Positions 45,402 through 56,987 of a stretch of 64,000 nucleotides of DNA are shown one piece after another (position 1 is the stretch's first letter; every line of letters starts with the position of its first letter). A program made the translations under genes and the position numbers. The notes beneath the pieces are model-generated. The model ran no database searches and was not told the origin of the DNA. It saw nothing but the letters and a program-made list of their open reading frames with translations. The stretch lies in contig NC_090440.1 in assembly GCF_031143425.1 (NCBI RefSeq), forward strand, positions 342,553,844-342,617,843, in the 5' to 3' direction. The stretch comes from Pleurodeles waltl. Lineage: Eukaryota > Chordata > Amphibia > Caudata > Salamandridae.

Positions 45402-46533
45402 ACCGTCCGCTGGGATATGTGAGGAGATTGCGGCATCCTCCGGTGTACAGACCGCTGGTGGACCTGTCGACAATGGAGGAAAGACATGTGATCATCACCT
45501 ACAGGCTTGATCGTGCCACAATCCTGGAACTGTGTGCCCAGCTGGAGCCAGACCTGATGTCAGCTATCCGCCATCCCACAGGAATCCCCCCTCTAGTGTA
45601 GGTGCTGTCAGTACTCCATTTCCTTGCAAGTGGGTCATTTCAAACAACAGTGGCCATAGCATAAGGGATGTCCCAGCCTATGTTTTCCAACGTGTTGTCC
45701 AGAGTGTTGTCTGTCCTTCTGAAACACATGCGAAGCTACATCGTTTTACCTCAGGTGGAGGATTTTGCTACAGTGAAAGGTGACTCATATGCCCTGGGAC
45801 ATATCCCCAACATCATAGGTGCCATTGATGGGCCATATGTGGCTTTGGTACCCCCCGCAGGAGTGAACAGGTGTACAGAAACCCGAAGAGTTATCATTCG
45901 ATGAATGTGCAGATGGTGTGTTTGGAAGACCATTACATCTCCCATGTGAATGCCAAATTCCCTGGCTCAGTGCATGATGCTTATATCCTGCGGAATAGCA
46001 GCGTCCCTTATGTGATGGGTCAACTCCAGAGGCACCGTGTGTGGCTATTAGGTGAGCACCTGGAAGCAAGTCAGTGGGAATGGTTGTCTGGGTCTGGGTA
46101 TATCTCTACAGGTTAGTGTGTGTCTAACAGTTGTCCCTCGCCATTTGCAGGAGACTCTGGTTACCCCAACCTGTCATGGCTACTGACCCCAGTGAGGAAT
46201 CCCAGGACAAGGGCAGAGGAACGCTACAATGAGGCCCATGGGTGGACTCAGAAGATTATAGAGCGGATCTTCGGCCTCCTGAAGGCCAGGTTCAGGTGCC
46301 TCCATATGACAGGTGGATCCCTATTCTACTCACCAAAGAGAGTGTGCCGGATTATCGTGGCCTGCTGTATGCTTCACAATTTAGCTTTGCGACGACAGGT
46401 GCCTTTTCTGCAGGAGGATGGTCCAGATGGCAGTGTTGTGGCAGCTGTGGAGCCTGTGGACAGTGAAGACGAGGAAGCAGAAGAAGAGGACATCGACAAC
46501 AGGAACTCGGTTATCCTGCAATACTTCCAGTGA
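45402..46533 (+). pseudogene. Element B Harbinger DDE transposase, two visible exons
   Basis: Exons 45,402-46,051 (acceptor CTTCATAG; donor TTAG|GTGAGC) and 46,151-46,533 (acceptor ATTTGCAG; 99-bp intron). An in-frame ATG at 45,473 starts MEERHVIITYRLDRATILEL, but family proteins extend further upstream. Motifs: GAIDGPYVALVPP (first Asp, about 45,825; usual GTH is GPY here), KSYHSMNVQMVC, PGSVHDAYILRNSS (second Asp, about 45,975), LTPVRNP and IIERIFGLLKARF (Glu, about 46,262), then an acidic tail. Breaks: TAG at 45,599 (consistent with CAG to TAG), TAA near 45,662, and a 4-bp loss with frameshift near 45,870. The catalytic acids are retained. Lies between the two Myb-like genes, as in A. Confidence 0.92.
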
Positions 46534-46999
46534 GACACAGATAAGAATACAAACCTGCCTACTACATGTACTTTAACAATACTACCTCTCTACTGTCTGT
46601 CGCTTTCACCCTGTGTATGGTCACTGAGTTGTCACTTTCCCTAACGATTTCACAGATGTGTGTCCCACTGTGTAACATCTGATTTGTTTCCTCATGGACT
46701 AGAGCTGTGTGATATAGTTATGTTGAGATTACAATTGAAAGAACATTTTGACACTGTAATTGCTAATACACTATTTCGAAATCACAGACAGACTCCTGAT
46801 TGTTTTGTGCTTTAAGGGTGTTTATTTCAGTGCTCAATATTGGAGGGGGTTGTAAAATGGTGAGGGGTGATGGTGGAGGAATGTCCATGGCAGAGTCCAG
46901 TCTATTAGTCTCACAGGTGCATTGTCCAAAGGGGCATAGGAAGTGGAGCTGGGGCAGTTTGAGGATGGACAGGGTGACAGAGTGGGACAGAAGGATGAC
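46534..46999. other. Spacer between transposase and Myb gene 2 of element B
   Basis: Mostly non-coding. The end of exon 2 of the minus-strand Myb gene 2 lies near 47,000; its exact stop is uncertain because of frameshifts. No other feature recognised. Confidence 0.4.
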
Positions 47000-48529
47000 A
47001 TTCAGGGTGGTCTCATTTCTTGGCTGGAGTCTTGGCATTGTTCTCTGTCTTTGTCCTGGATCTCAGGGACTGTTTGCAGGGTTGTTCTCCCTCTGCAGGG
47101 GGTGGGGTGCTGGTGTGGTGGTCCTGTGGTGGTGCCTCCTATCCACTAGTGCCGGTGGAGGTGGTGGGCAGTTCATCGTCCAGGCAAGTGTCAGGGGGCA
47201 CTTGTTGTGCTACAGTGTCCCTCCTGGTATGAGGACTTCCTTCAGCCCCCCTACGATGGTGCCCAGGGTGGATATGATGGATCTGAGTTCCTCCCTGAAG
47301 CCCAAATACTGTTCCTCCTGCAGGCGCTGGGTCTCCTGAAACTTGCCCCGTACCGTTGCCATTCTCTCCTGGGAATGATGGTAGGCTCCCATGATGTTGA
47401 AGAGGGCCTTGTGGAAAGTGGGTTCCCTTGGCCTGTCCTCCCCCTGTCGCACAGCAGTCCTCCCAGTTCCCCTGTGTTCCTGGGCCTCCGTCTCCTGGAC
47501 CGTGTGCCCACTGCCGCTGCCCCCAGGTCCCTGTTGTTGTTTGGGTGGTGGGTTGGCCTCGGTTCCCTGTAGTAGTGGACACATTGCTGATTGACACGTC
47601 CTGGGGACAGAGGTATGGGCCCGCTGGGTGGGTGCTGTGCTGGTGTTTCCAGAGGGGGGAAGTTCTGTGGTGGCCTGTGACTGTGTCAGGGGAACCGACT
47701 GTCTAGAGGTCCCCGATGGGCCGGGCTGGTCATCTAAATCCAGTTGGACAGAGCTCCTGTCATCACTGTGGGCCTCTTCTGTTGGTGGTGTGGACATGTG
47801 TGGACCCTCCTGTTCGCTGACGTTGGGTAGGGGTCCTGCAGGGGTATAAAAGGATGTTTATTACATCTGTTTGTGCCATGGTGTGCAATGGGTGGGTGAC
47901 CGTGTACCCCAGTGCTTGCATTCCTGTGTGGGACCATGTGTGATGGTGGTTTAGGATGGTGTATGGGTATGTGCAGTGGCCATGCTTTGGTGATGGGTGT
48001 CTATGCTTTGTTGTTGCATGCAGGGCTTGGTGTTATAATGTGTGGTTTGTGATGTTGGGACATTTGTGAGGAGTTGGAGTGATGGGGGGGAGGGAGAGGG
48101 TGGGGGTATGTGATAGCATGCAAGTTGGGTGGGGGATGTAATAGTTAAGAGTTGAGTCCATTCCTCCATCTACTCCTGCAAGGCCCTCAGGATGCAGAAT
48201 CGCCAAGACCTGCTCCTCCCATGTTGTTAGTTGTGGGGGAGGAGGTGGGGGTCCTCCGCCAGTCTGCTGAACCGCAAGGTGGTGTCTTGAGAGAACGGAA
48301 CACACCTGCCCCCATAGGTCGTTCCACCTCTTCCTGATGTCATCCCTATTTCTTGGGTGCTGTCCCACTGCGTTGACCCTGTCCACTATTCTGCACCATA
48401 GCTCCATCTTCCTAGCTATGGAGGTGTGCTGCACCTGTGATCCAATAGCTGTAGCTCTACCCGGACGATTTCCTCCACCATGACCCTGAGCTCCTCCTCA
48501 GAGAACCTGGGGTGTCTTTGCCATGCCAT
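47000..48529 (-). pseudogene. Element B Myb-like gene 2 (NAIF1-like), two exons
   Basis: Exon 1 starts at ATG 48,529 (MAWQRHPRFSEEELRVMVEE) and, after a frameshift near 48,430, continues with ELWCRIVDRVNAVGQHP and RDDIRKRWNDLWGQV, then a proline run and EEQVLAILHPEGL. This is the same NAIF1/PF13873-type domain and order as in A. The donor aligned to that of A (near 48,140) has lost GT. Exon 2 begins at 47,835 (acceptor CCTGCAG) with a Ser/Thr/Pro-rich segment, then a coiled coil (RMATVRGKFQETQRLQEEQ...), and ends near 47,000 after a frameshift near 47,210. Convergent with the transposase. Role inferred as for element A. Confidence 0.78.
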
Positions 48530-49128
48530 GGGGTGGTGTGGGTGATGTGTGGGGTGGTGTGTGTAGTGATAAGTGGGATGATATTTAGTGGTGTGTTGTG
48601 TGAGGTGCGTGGAAGTTATATGGGTGATGGTATTGTTTGCCTGTGGATGCTTGGTAGTAGTTTGTAGTGTCTCTCTCTGGCCTTCTCTCGGTAATTTTTG
48701 TCGTAGGGGTTTGTGGATGATGTGGGTGTGTGTTTTATATTGTAATGGGTGTGTGGGAGTGGTGTGTGTATGTGTTTCAGGTGTGTGTATTTGGAATTGT
48801 CCAATGTGGCTGTGTTTTGTAAGAGTGTGTGTATTTTGAGCGCGGCGGTGTGTACCGCCAATGGAATACCGCGATTGAAAGACCGCTGCGTGGATTCGTG
48901 TGTTGTGATAGTGTGGGTGTATTTCTGTTGGCGTGACGGTGGAGGTTTTGTTTTCACCAGTTTATCACTGACCTTTGGTGTGGCGGACTTGTGTGGGTGT
49001 CTGAATTTTGGCGGATTCCGAGCAGTGGGTCATAATGACCGTGGCGGAATTCCGCTGCCGCGGTGGTGTGTTGGCGGTCTTCTGCACGGCGGAAAATGGC
49101 TTTTGTCGCCAATGTTGTAATGAGGGCC
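48530..49128. repeat. Right terminal region of element B
   Basis: GT-rich upstream sequence, then GGCGG/CCGCC-rich subterminal sequence (48,840-49,110), including ACCGTGGCGGAATTCCGC near 49,040. Ends at the right TIR. No gene. Confidence 0.6.
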
Positions 49129-49131
49129 TAT

Positions 49132-49245
49132 ATCTGAAGAGAAATATAATGAACTATTGTGAAGACATAAGGGACCCCTGTTTCCTTATACAGTTCCAAA
49201 GGCAGGGATGTAACATAAATGTATTGTTTCCCATGGCAGCTCTAG
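49132..49245 (+). pseudogene. Gypsy-2 protease continuation beyond element B
   Basis: In the same frame as the protease motif before element B, this reads ISEEKYNELL, a stop, then RHKGPLFPYTVPKAGM. The pattern of a helix followed by a basic-proline stretch and P-Y fits the segment after the active site in Ty3/Gypsy proteases. The rest of pol is missing; recognisable sequence ends near 49,245. Confidence 0.55.
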
Positions 49246-49680
49246 CCACCCATACTAAATAAAGTGGAACACTCAGTGTAGGTGGGGACAAACAATGAAG
49301 CAATCCAAAATATTTTATTGATTTATCACATACAACTAAGTACCTTGATACATGTACAATAAAAAAATGGAAACCTTAATAGAATCGTACACCTTTTATT
49401 TACACAAATACACCACATATACTCTAACATAAAAACTGTGCGCTCTCCCCAGTTCAACCATGTAATTCAGAAAAGAGACTGTGTGTGATAAATCAATCAA
49501 ATAAAATAGAGAAAGTATGAGGCCTATCTAATGTTTCTACAATGTGATACTGTAGGAAGTGACATCACAGGCAGTTCCATCAATTAACTTAATCCTCTGC
49601 CATTATGAAGCAACTTTGCATGAATCTACTTTTCAGATAACAGCAAAACAATAAAAACATAAAACATAAATGTAATAAAA

Positions 49681-49750
<70 letters not shown>

Positions 49751-50004
49751 CTAAAGCTCTCTTAAATGGAAGCATACTGCGTTAATCACTCTGGTGGAAA
49801 AGCTAGGCTGATGTTTCTCCAAAACATATACATTTACTCAAATGTTAACACATTTTTGACAAATAACACATTATTTTGTTTGTCTGTAGTATTAATATAA
49901 TGGAAATGTAACTAAAAAGCAGTGGAGAGCTGAACTGGGACAAAGACATAGTCAATATGCATTAACAGGTGTAACTGGTTTGTTACAGCACTGTGATGCA
50001 AGTG
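49246..50004. other. No gene recognised
   Basis: A/T-rich sequence with a TA microsatellite inside (listed separately). No coding motif on either strand. Confidence 0.45.
49684..49751. repeat. TA microsatellite
   Basis: About 68 bp of nearly pure (TA)n, interrupted once by AAA near 49,724. Confidence 0.97.
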
Positions 50005-50720
50005 CAGGTCTTGTGCCAGCACCCCCCCCTCGCAGCCTCTGCAGGTCTCCAAGTGCCACCTGTCAGTTGATTGTCTGCCGCCTCGCCGACCCTCACCTCT
50101 CCTGCTCACCGTCATTCTCCTCCCTTCATTCCTTGCTACCATGCTATTTGTAGTGTCATTGCCATACTAATTGTTTTTCTGTATTACTTTGTTTGCTGTA
50201 TTACTTGTTTGTGCTGTATTATTTATATTGCATTGTATTGTCATTGTGTAAGTCAGCCCTTGTACTGTCTAGATTAGCCCTGCACTCTTCCTGTCATTCT
50301 CCCACCTACTTAATGGAGGCCAGAGCCTGACCCCACTAAGCAGGTACTGTGCCAGCTCTCCCTCACAGAGTCTGTGGATCTCCCAGTATTGCCTGAAAGG
50401 TGATTGCCACCTGGCCGAGTCTCACCTCCCCCGCTCTCTGCCACTATCTTCCACTCATACCTCTTTACCACGATGTTTGTAGTGTAACTTCCATACTACT
50501 TGTTTTGCTGTATTACTTGTTTTGCAGTATTACTATGTTTGCTGCGTTACTTGTTTTTGCAGTATTGTTTTGTATTGTGTTGTCAATACTCCAGTCAGCT
50601 CTTTTACTGTCTAGATTAGTCATCCCTGTTACCTTGCCCCGTACTCTTCCCACCATTTATCACCATTCTCCCTCCTCATGCAACCCAGCACCCCCCTCTT
50701 CCCCAGGACCTACTTAGTGG
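50005..50720 (+). promoter_or_regulatory. Repeated 5' units of the L2-like LINE
   Basis: Two diverged copies begin at CAGGTCTTGTGCCAGC (50,006) and CAGGTACTGTGCCAGC (50,341). Both run through CTCACCTC-C--C-GCTC, a TTACTTG/TGTATTACT-rich stretch, and GTACTGTCTAGATTAG or TTTACTGTCTAGATTAG, then GTGGAGGCCA-like ends; a third partial unit starts near 50,690. Tandem 5' units suggest promoter monomers; activity is inferred. Confidence 0.65.
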
Positions 50721-53636
50721 AGGCCACATTGAGGCTGCACAGCAGGCACGTGCAACAAGCATGCCGAAGGCAAGCCTGTCTGCTCCCATCTGTGCCTAAA
50801 TTGGGCCAGAGCCAGAAACCTTGTGCTCCTACCACCCACCCTTATATCGATGAGGAACTCTGTGTTTTCTGGATGCTGCAACAGGGACTGCTACATCTCC
50901 TCCCCATGATCTACCAAAGGATCCTTCACCTGCTGCCAGTACTGCCAGTGCTGCCAGTGCCACTTCTCCTGCAATGCAGGACCACCAGCCCACACCGGAT
51001 CCTTCCTCACTTCCACCCAGAAAACTATGAACACCTCAGAACCACCCCAATGCATCCTGCTCAACACCTGAGCACTCTTCAAGCATACCACAGAAATGTG
51101 GGTCACCATCTCTACCCTCTTCCCAATGTCACTTTCAATACGGAAACATGGCTCGGCCCCCAAAGGCTACAAGATGATACACCAAGACTGCACCACGAAA
51201 CACGGTGGGGGATCACCATCATCTTTAAAGAAACCATCCGATGGATCACCACCAACAACAACAACCCCACACCTCTCATAGAACACCTCAACTTCCAACT
51301 ACCGAAAAAGACCATTATAAGAGGCACCCTTGTATACAGACCCCCAGGTCCCAAAATAACTTTCTGATAAGCCATCTCCAATCTCATCGCCCCCTAGCCA
51401 GTGACTCCCACAACTAAGTCCTACTCGATTACCTCAATTTCCACATCAATGATCCCAACGACACCAACTCCACCACCCTCCTGGAGAAAAAACATTGGCC
51501 TCTCCCAACTGATCACAAAGCCTGTCATACCCTCAACACCATTTTTACCTCCTGCAACACTATCAAGTTCAGCCACATCACAGACCTCACCTGGTCTGGC
51601 CACACCATCATTCATTCGCCCATCTCCAACACCCAGCCCACCATCACCAAGTGCCACAGCTCCACCCACTGCAGCTGGAGCAAAGTAACTGAGACTCAGT
51701 AGACATAAGCCCTCAGCACCATCAAGCCCAACACTTTTGCAGACCTGGACCTGGCTTTCCAGAACATCTCCACATGGATCATCTCTTGCGTAGACAAACT
51801 CACACTGATGACACCAGCAAACACCAACAAAACCTCAAAACAAGCCAGCTGGTACACTCCAGAGCTCAGAGCCACCAAGTGCAACTGCTACTGACTTGAG
51901 AAACAATGCATGGCTCAAAGAACCACTCTGACAAAGCTGCTAAGAAAGCATCCCTCAGCAACTACCACCAGTGCATCAAAGAGGCCAAGAGAGCAGCCTT
52001 ATCGACACAACAGCAATCACACACTTTGACCGCTAGCCTATGACCTCCAACTATCTTGACCAACCAGTGCAATTCAGCCAAATAATCACCACGTGGTCTC
52101 CGCTCGTCGTTCAGATTACCTCTGGCCATTATGTCTTCCTACCACTCCATGGCACCCACCAACCCTTGCCACCACCGGCTCTTCAACTTCGGATCCAACC
52201 CAATCAGCACAGAACTCACCAGCATCATCAACACTTCCATTATCACAGCAGCCTTCCTGGATAGATGGAAACATGCAGTAGTCAAATCTTTCCTAACAAA
52301 AACTCTCTACCGACCCCAGTGAACTAAAAAATTATGGTCCAGAGCCCCGGCTCCCTTACCCTGCCAAAGTACTTCAGAAAGCCATCAACCAACAGCTCAC
52401 CGAACACCTTCATCAAAACCACCAACTGGATGCCTTCAATCAGGATTCCTTGCCAACTGCAACACTGTGACAGCGTTGAATGCCATAGACAACATTAGAA
52501 CCCTCCTCGACAGTGGAGAGATGGTGGTCCTGATTCTCCTCGACATCTCTGCTGCATTCAACACCGTATCTCATCACACCATCATCAACGGACACCACAA
52601 CATCAGCATACAGCAACTCACCCTCAAGTGTAGCACCACCTTCCCTACAGAAAGTACACAGAGCATCAGGCTGCCTCGGTTCACCACTGAACCCAAGTAC
52701 ATCATATGCAGCGTATCCCAAAGAACATCCCTCAGCCTCACCTTATTCAACACCTACATGATGGCCCTCGCAGACATTGTCAGACCCCTTGACCTCAGCA
52801 TATTTTCCTATGTAGACAACACTCAACTTATCCTCTCACTCACTGAAGACCTCTCCACTACCAGAACTAACTTCTGCAATGCAATGACCAACATAGCCAA
52901 CTGGATGACAGCCAACTGCCTCAAACTCAACTTTGACATGACAGAGGTATTGATAATTGGGAAGAGGACCACCATCTAGGACCACAGATGGTGGCCAGCA
53001 GAACTCGGACCAAAACCCACAGACCACATGTGCAACCTAGGCATCATCCTCGACAGTGAACAGGTCATGAAATGTGAAGTCATCACAGTAACCTCCTCCT
53101 GCTTCCACACTCTCTGCATGCTCTGAAGGATCTTCAGATGGATCCTAGTCAACACCAGAAAGACCATCACCCAGGCCCTAGTCAACAGCTTCTTTGACTA
53201 CATCAATGCTCTCAATGCCAGCATCTCCACCCAGCTCCTCTGAAGACTACAGACCATTCAGAATGTAGCAGCAAGACTCATCGTGGAGCTCCCCAAACTG
53301 ACCTCCCCTGGTTCCCCATCCAGAAGAGATGCCAGTTCAAGATCCTCATTCAAGCCTATAAATCTCAACATGACTGGCTTACATCGACCACCAAATAAAC
53401 TACCACCTACCAGCAAGACACCTTTTTTCTTCCTCACTTACCCTTGCTCACTCCCCCGCATCCATCACCATCACAGCATCCTTCACAGCAGAGGCCGCAC
53501 CTTCTCCTACATTGCTACTGAGAACTGGAACAACCTTCCTCTCCATCTTCGAATGGGGCCCTCCCTGACAGACTTCAGAAAGAGCCTCAACACCAGGATT
53601 TTCGATGGAGACATCACACCCACAGAGCACAGATAA
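50720..53636 (+). pseudogene. L2-like ORF2 (endonuclease, RT), decayed
   Basis: Endonuclease region: NTETWLGPQ, WGITIIFKE and LVYRPPGP (51,120-51,360), then NFHINDPNDTN, HTLNTIFTS and LTWSGH (51,430-51,610), matching the GDFN.H.DDP, GHTLDLIFTS and LSDH motifs of the family. RT region: VLILLDISAAFNTVSHH (about 52,530; first catalytic Asp kept), SQRTSLSLTLFNTYM and FSYVDNTQLILSL (about 52,805; the family has YADDTQL, the second Asp is Asn). C-terminal: QTIQNVAARLI (53,260) and FSYIATENWNNLPLHLR with a terminal LF-T-type motif ending at 53,636. Frameshifts are numerous. Family role: target-primed reverse transcription. Confidence 0.83.
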
Positions 53637-53683
53637 CCCTAAGGATGACAGTGCTGAATGATACAAATGTTGATTGATTGATG

Positions 53684-55765
53684 ATATGGTGTTCCTTAAA
53701 AAGCTTAAAAAGAGGATTATTCAGTTGGTTCCAAAGGTTGAAGCTATTTTGTGGTTTTCCGAATAGATTCAGGATTTTGTTCTAGGCCCTAGTAGAAACA
53801 GAAGGCCTTATATTTATTGTTTTCTTTGTTACACTTCCTCATCTCCATTCTAAAAATGTTTTGATTGCAGGTTTGCAGAGAACCGCCTGTAATCTGGTTT
53901 TGAAGGTGGTGCAGGCTGGTAATGCAGTCTGTGGAGCTCCATCAGGGTGGATTGATATGGTTATATTCCTTCAGGACTAAAAAAAGGCATTCTGCAGTAT
54001 ATGTGATGGCCTTAAAAAAAGTGGGAAAAAAGTGAGGATGATTTTCTATGTACCCATTGCAAGATAAGTGGGGTGACACAACATGTTTCTGAGCAAGAAT
54101 TACAATAAATCACAGGTCAGATCTAGGAAAATGGCAGCAGAGTGCTGAAGAAACAAAGCTTTATTAGTAAAGGTTTTCTCTGACAGCGAAAAGCATTGTG
54201 GGACTTTTCAGCCCAAACCTGTTTTGGTAAATGTGAAACTACCACAATGCAATGATAAGAAGGCTGAAACGGTTTTATGGTATGTGATCTGAGTGATGGC
54301 TGCAAGATCTTTATCCACCCCCTCTACAGGGCCCTACATACAATGAATTACCCCAGTCCTACAGCAAACCTGGAAACCGTCTAAATGAAATTATATAATG
54401 ATGCAAGCCTGTCTCACTAACTGCCACTTTCCTTTTGCTTCATAGTGGTGTATGGGTACAGGTTGCCTAGAGAGGGAGGCCAGCCCTCTAAGTGTACAAC
54501 TTGGTCAGTATTTCAATAACATGATCATTAGTTTCATATCTAATCTGGAAGAAAAAAATGGTTAAAGGAAACTGGTTAAAGGAGCAAAAGCTAGTATTTG
54601 TCTATGTTTTCCACAGGTGGACCATGGCTAGCTAACTTGCTTGTGCTCTTTCCCTTTCAACATGATAACATTGGCATATAACTAATGGACATATTTAATT
54701 CACTATTAAATCCCTAGTAAAGTGTTCTACATCTGCCAAGGGCCTGTAAATTAAATTCGGAAGTACTGATTGTGCCACCCAATTAAGTAGCCCTTTAACC
54801 ATGTCTTAGGCCTGCCATTGCAAATCCTGTGTAAGCAGTTTTGAACTGTCTTAACACTTATGTTTTAATAAATATGTTACCTCTAGGGTAGGCTCTAGAC
54901 AGCCCAGAGAGCAGGGTGCAATGTATTTCAAACGCAGGCAATGTACTTTTTAGGTTTACGTGTCCTGGTGGTGAAAAACTCCTACATCTGCTTTTCACTA
55001 CTGCAAGACCTATCTCTCCCACAGGTTAACACTGGGAGTGCCTTATTACACTTTATAAATATAATTTCCAAAAGGGAAGAGATAATCCCTTCAAGATTGG
55101 TGTCTCCAGATTCACAGTTTAAAGTCCTAACTTATGATGGAGTCGGATTTTGAATTGCAGTCCTAAAAATGCCACTTTTATAAAGTTGTCATTTTCTTGC
55201 CTTTGCCATTTGGTACCTACAGACTGTCTCTGGTCACGTGACTGGGTGTAGTTGGCAGTGCGTGTTCCCCTAGACAGTCACACACAATGTGAGCTTAGGT
55301 GGGACTTGATAGGCCATCTGTGACTTGATGGGCGATCTTTTGCAGGATGGGAGGGAGGAGCTCGATCCAGCCTCACCTACACCTGAGTAGGCTCAGTCCT
55401 GTCCCCACACAAAGGGCTGCATACCCCCAGAAGCTAGTCTGGAGGCAGGAAGGCAAGATACTGAGCAAAGACTCAGCATCTTTAAGGAAACTGCCTCAGT
55501 GGCCAGTTCACTAAAATCATACATTTCTTTGCCTGGTTGGAAGGCAATTTTAGAAACAACTGAAGATTTACCTATTTGAAAAACACTACATAACAATGTG
55601 TTAAAAGTTCACAACCCAGGTTCCTCTCATATTACTCGTAGACTTTAGGGTTGTCTTTGACAATGTACAGCACTCCATTGCCATTTGGTTAGGTTTGTCT
55701 TATACACATAACCGATATATACATACATATATGAGTTGAAGGAGATGGGATGGCATGAAAGTAGT
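53684..55765. other. About 2 kb with no recognised gene
   Basis: No transposase, RT, gag or host exon motif recognised. A local inverted pair, TTTCAGCCCAAACC... with GGCTGAAACGG near 54,208-54,270, and mixed A/T-rich sequence are the only structure noticed. Confidence 0.35.
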
Positions 55766-56131
55766 AGAGGTGGCTGGATGGTCAAGATGGTGGGCACAAC
55801 TTTTTGAGCACCTGTGGGATACTGCTTCTATTTCCTGGGGTGCTGGAGTGCCCACAAGGATCCAGGGGAGCCACTGTTGTTTCCCCGATGGGTAGCGGTT
55901 GGAGCAGGACACTCCCAATGGCCTTCAAAGTTGTCGAAGAGTCCAAAGCAGCGACTATGGCCGATACGCAGTAAATCCAAAAGTGGTGGACTGGGGCTGA
56001 TCTGTGTTCCCCGGCCCATCCGAGATGCTGGAGCTGACACTGGGGGCATAGCAACAACACCGCCATTTGTGCACTTCACAAGTATGATGAGCAACCGGGT
56101 GTGGTTGTAATCTGCGTGCAGACTGACTACT

Positions 56132-56139
56132 CTCTAACA
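56132..56139. repeat. hAT MITE TSD, left (CTCTAACA)
   Basis: CTCTAACA directly before CAGTGATACTC; identical to 56,988-56,995. Confidence 0.92.
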
Positions 56140-56987
56140 CAGTGATACTCAAAGTACAGCCCGGGGGCCGCATGCGGCCCTCCTGACATTTACATCCGGC
56201 CCCCAGGTCAACAGCAGCACTGTGCTGCTGTTTATTCGACTTGGCACCAGCGCTAAAAATTGTTAAATAAAGGGGCAAGTATTTAATTTGAGGCTAATTG
56301 AAAAAGGAGTAACTATGGTGTCCTGGAATTTAACTTTAGAAACACCTTCATTATTAAAGACATTGTGCAGCAAAAATATAAAAGTATGATCTGTTTTAAA
56401 TTAAAAAATTGCATTTCATTAACCTGCAGAACAGTTTTGCCTTAGTACACACAATTATATCACTGCATTGAGAATTTGTTTTAAAGTGATAGTTTTCAAA
56501 CATAAGTTTAGAAACTTTCATCCCACTTCCCCCCAACACCCTGACAACAATGTGAACTAAGAGGCAAGCCAGTTGTTATGTGAACTCTTTGGGAGGGCTG
56601 GGTTTCTATTATACATAAACAACATTATATTTTATTAAATCAGACACACAAGGTTTTATGCAGCATACATCAGGGAGACGTATTTCAAGGTTCTTATATG
56701 TGATGATGAAGAAAAAGGAAAAAAGGAGGTAAAGTGAAATAAAACATTTGCGAAGGATCACACAATTTGGTTAAGTGGAGAAGCTGGGATTTATACCCAA
56801 GTTTCTATTTTCTCATTGCTCAATTCAGACACTAGGTGTATACGCTTCACTTACCCTATAACCACTTTACCACTACCCCTCTCCACCCGAGCCCTCCGAC
56901 CACCGTCCTGCTGACATCAGTGCGGCCCTCGGTCACATCACAGACCAAACGGTGCGGCCACTGTGAAAATGTTTGTGAGTACCCATG
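56140..56987. mobile_element. hAT-type non-autonomous transposon (848 bp)
   Basis: Left end CAGTGATACTCAAAGTAC; right end, on the other strand, CATGGGTACTCACAAAC. These share the CA....TACTCA terminal pattern of hAT elements. A perfect 8-bp duplication CTCTAACA flanks it, the hAT signature length. GCGGCCCTC-type motifs lie near both ends (56,174 and 56,922). No transposase frame. Confidence 0.9.

Larger units (their letters stand above)
40470..49128. mobile_element. Harbinger element B, three genes, inserted in Gypsy protease
   Basis: Left end GGTGGTCATTACAACCCTGG; right end, on the other strand, GGCCCTCATTACAACATTGG. Both are followed by CG-rich subterminal sequence. Flanked by TAT at 40,467-40,469 and 49,129-49,131. 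Gene order as in A: Myb gene 1 (minus, ending near 41,850), DDE transposase (45,402-46,533 plus), Myb gene 2 (about 47,000-48,529 minus). Length 8,659 bp. The boundaries are supported independently by the Gypsy frame, which is intact across the junction when the element and one TAT are left out. Confidence 0.92.
50005..53683 (+). mobile_element. L2-like LINE with repeated 5' units and TTGA tail
   Basis: Plus strand. Two and a fraction copies of a ~330-bp 5' unit (50,005-50,720) are followed by ORF2-type sequence (50,720-53,636) with endonuclease, RT and C-terminal motifs, and a 3' end of GTTGATTGATTGATG at 53,669-53,683. A short microsatellite tail instead of poly(A) is typical of L2/CR1-group LINEs. 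No flanking TSD was identified. Multiple stops and frameshifts. Confidence 0.8.

Noticed and set aside
53684..55765. Host gene exon in the 2-kb gap
   Set aside because: Short frames only, no splice-bounded conserved peptide recognised on either strand.
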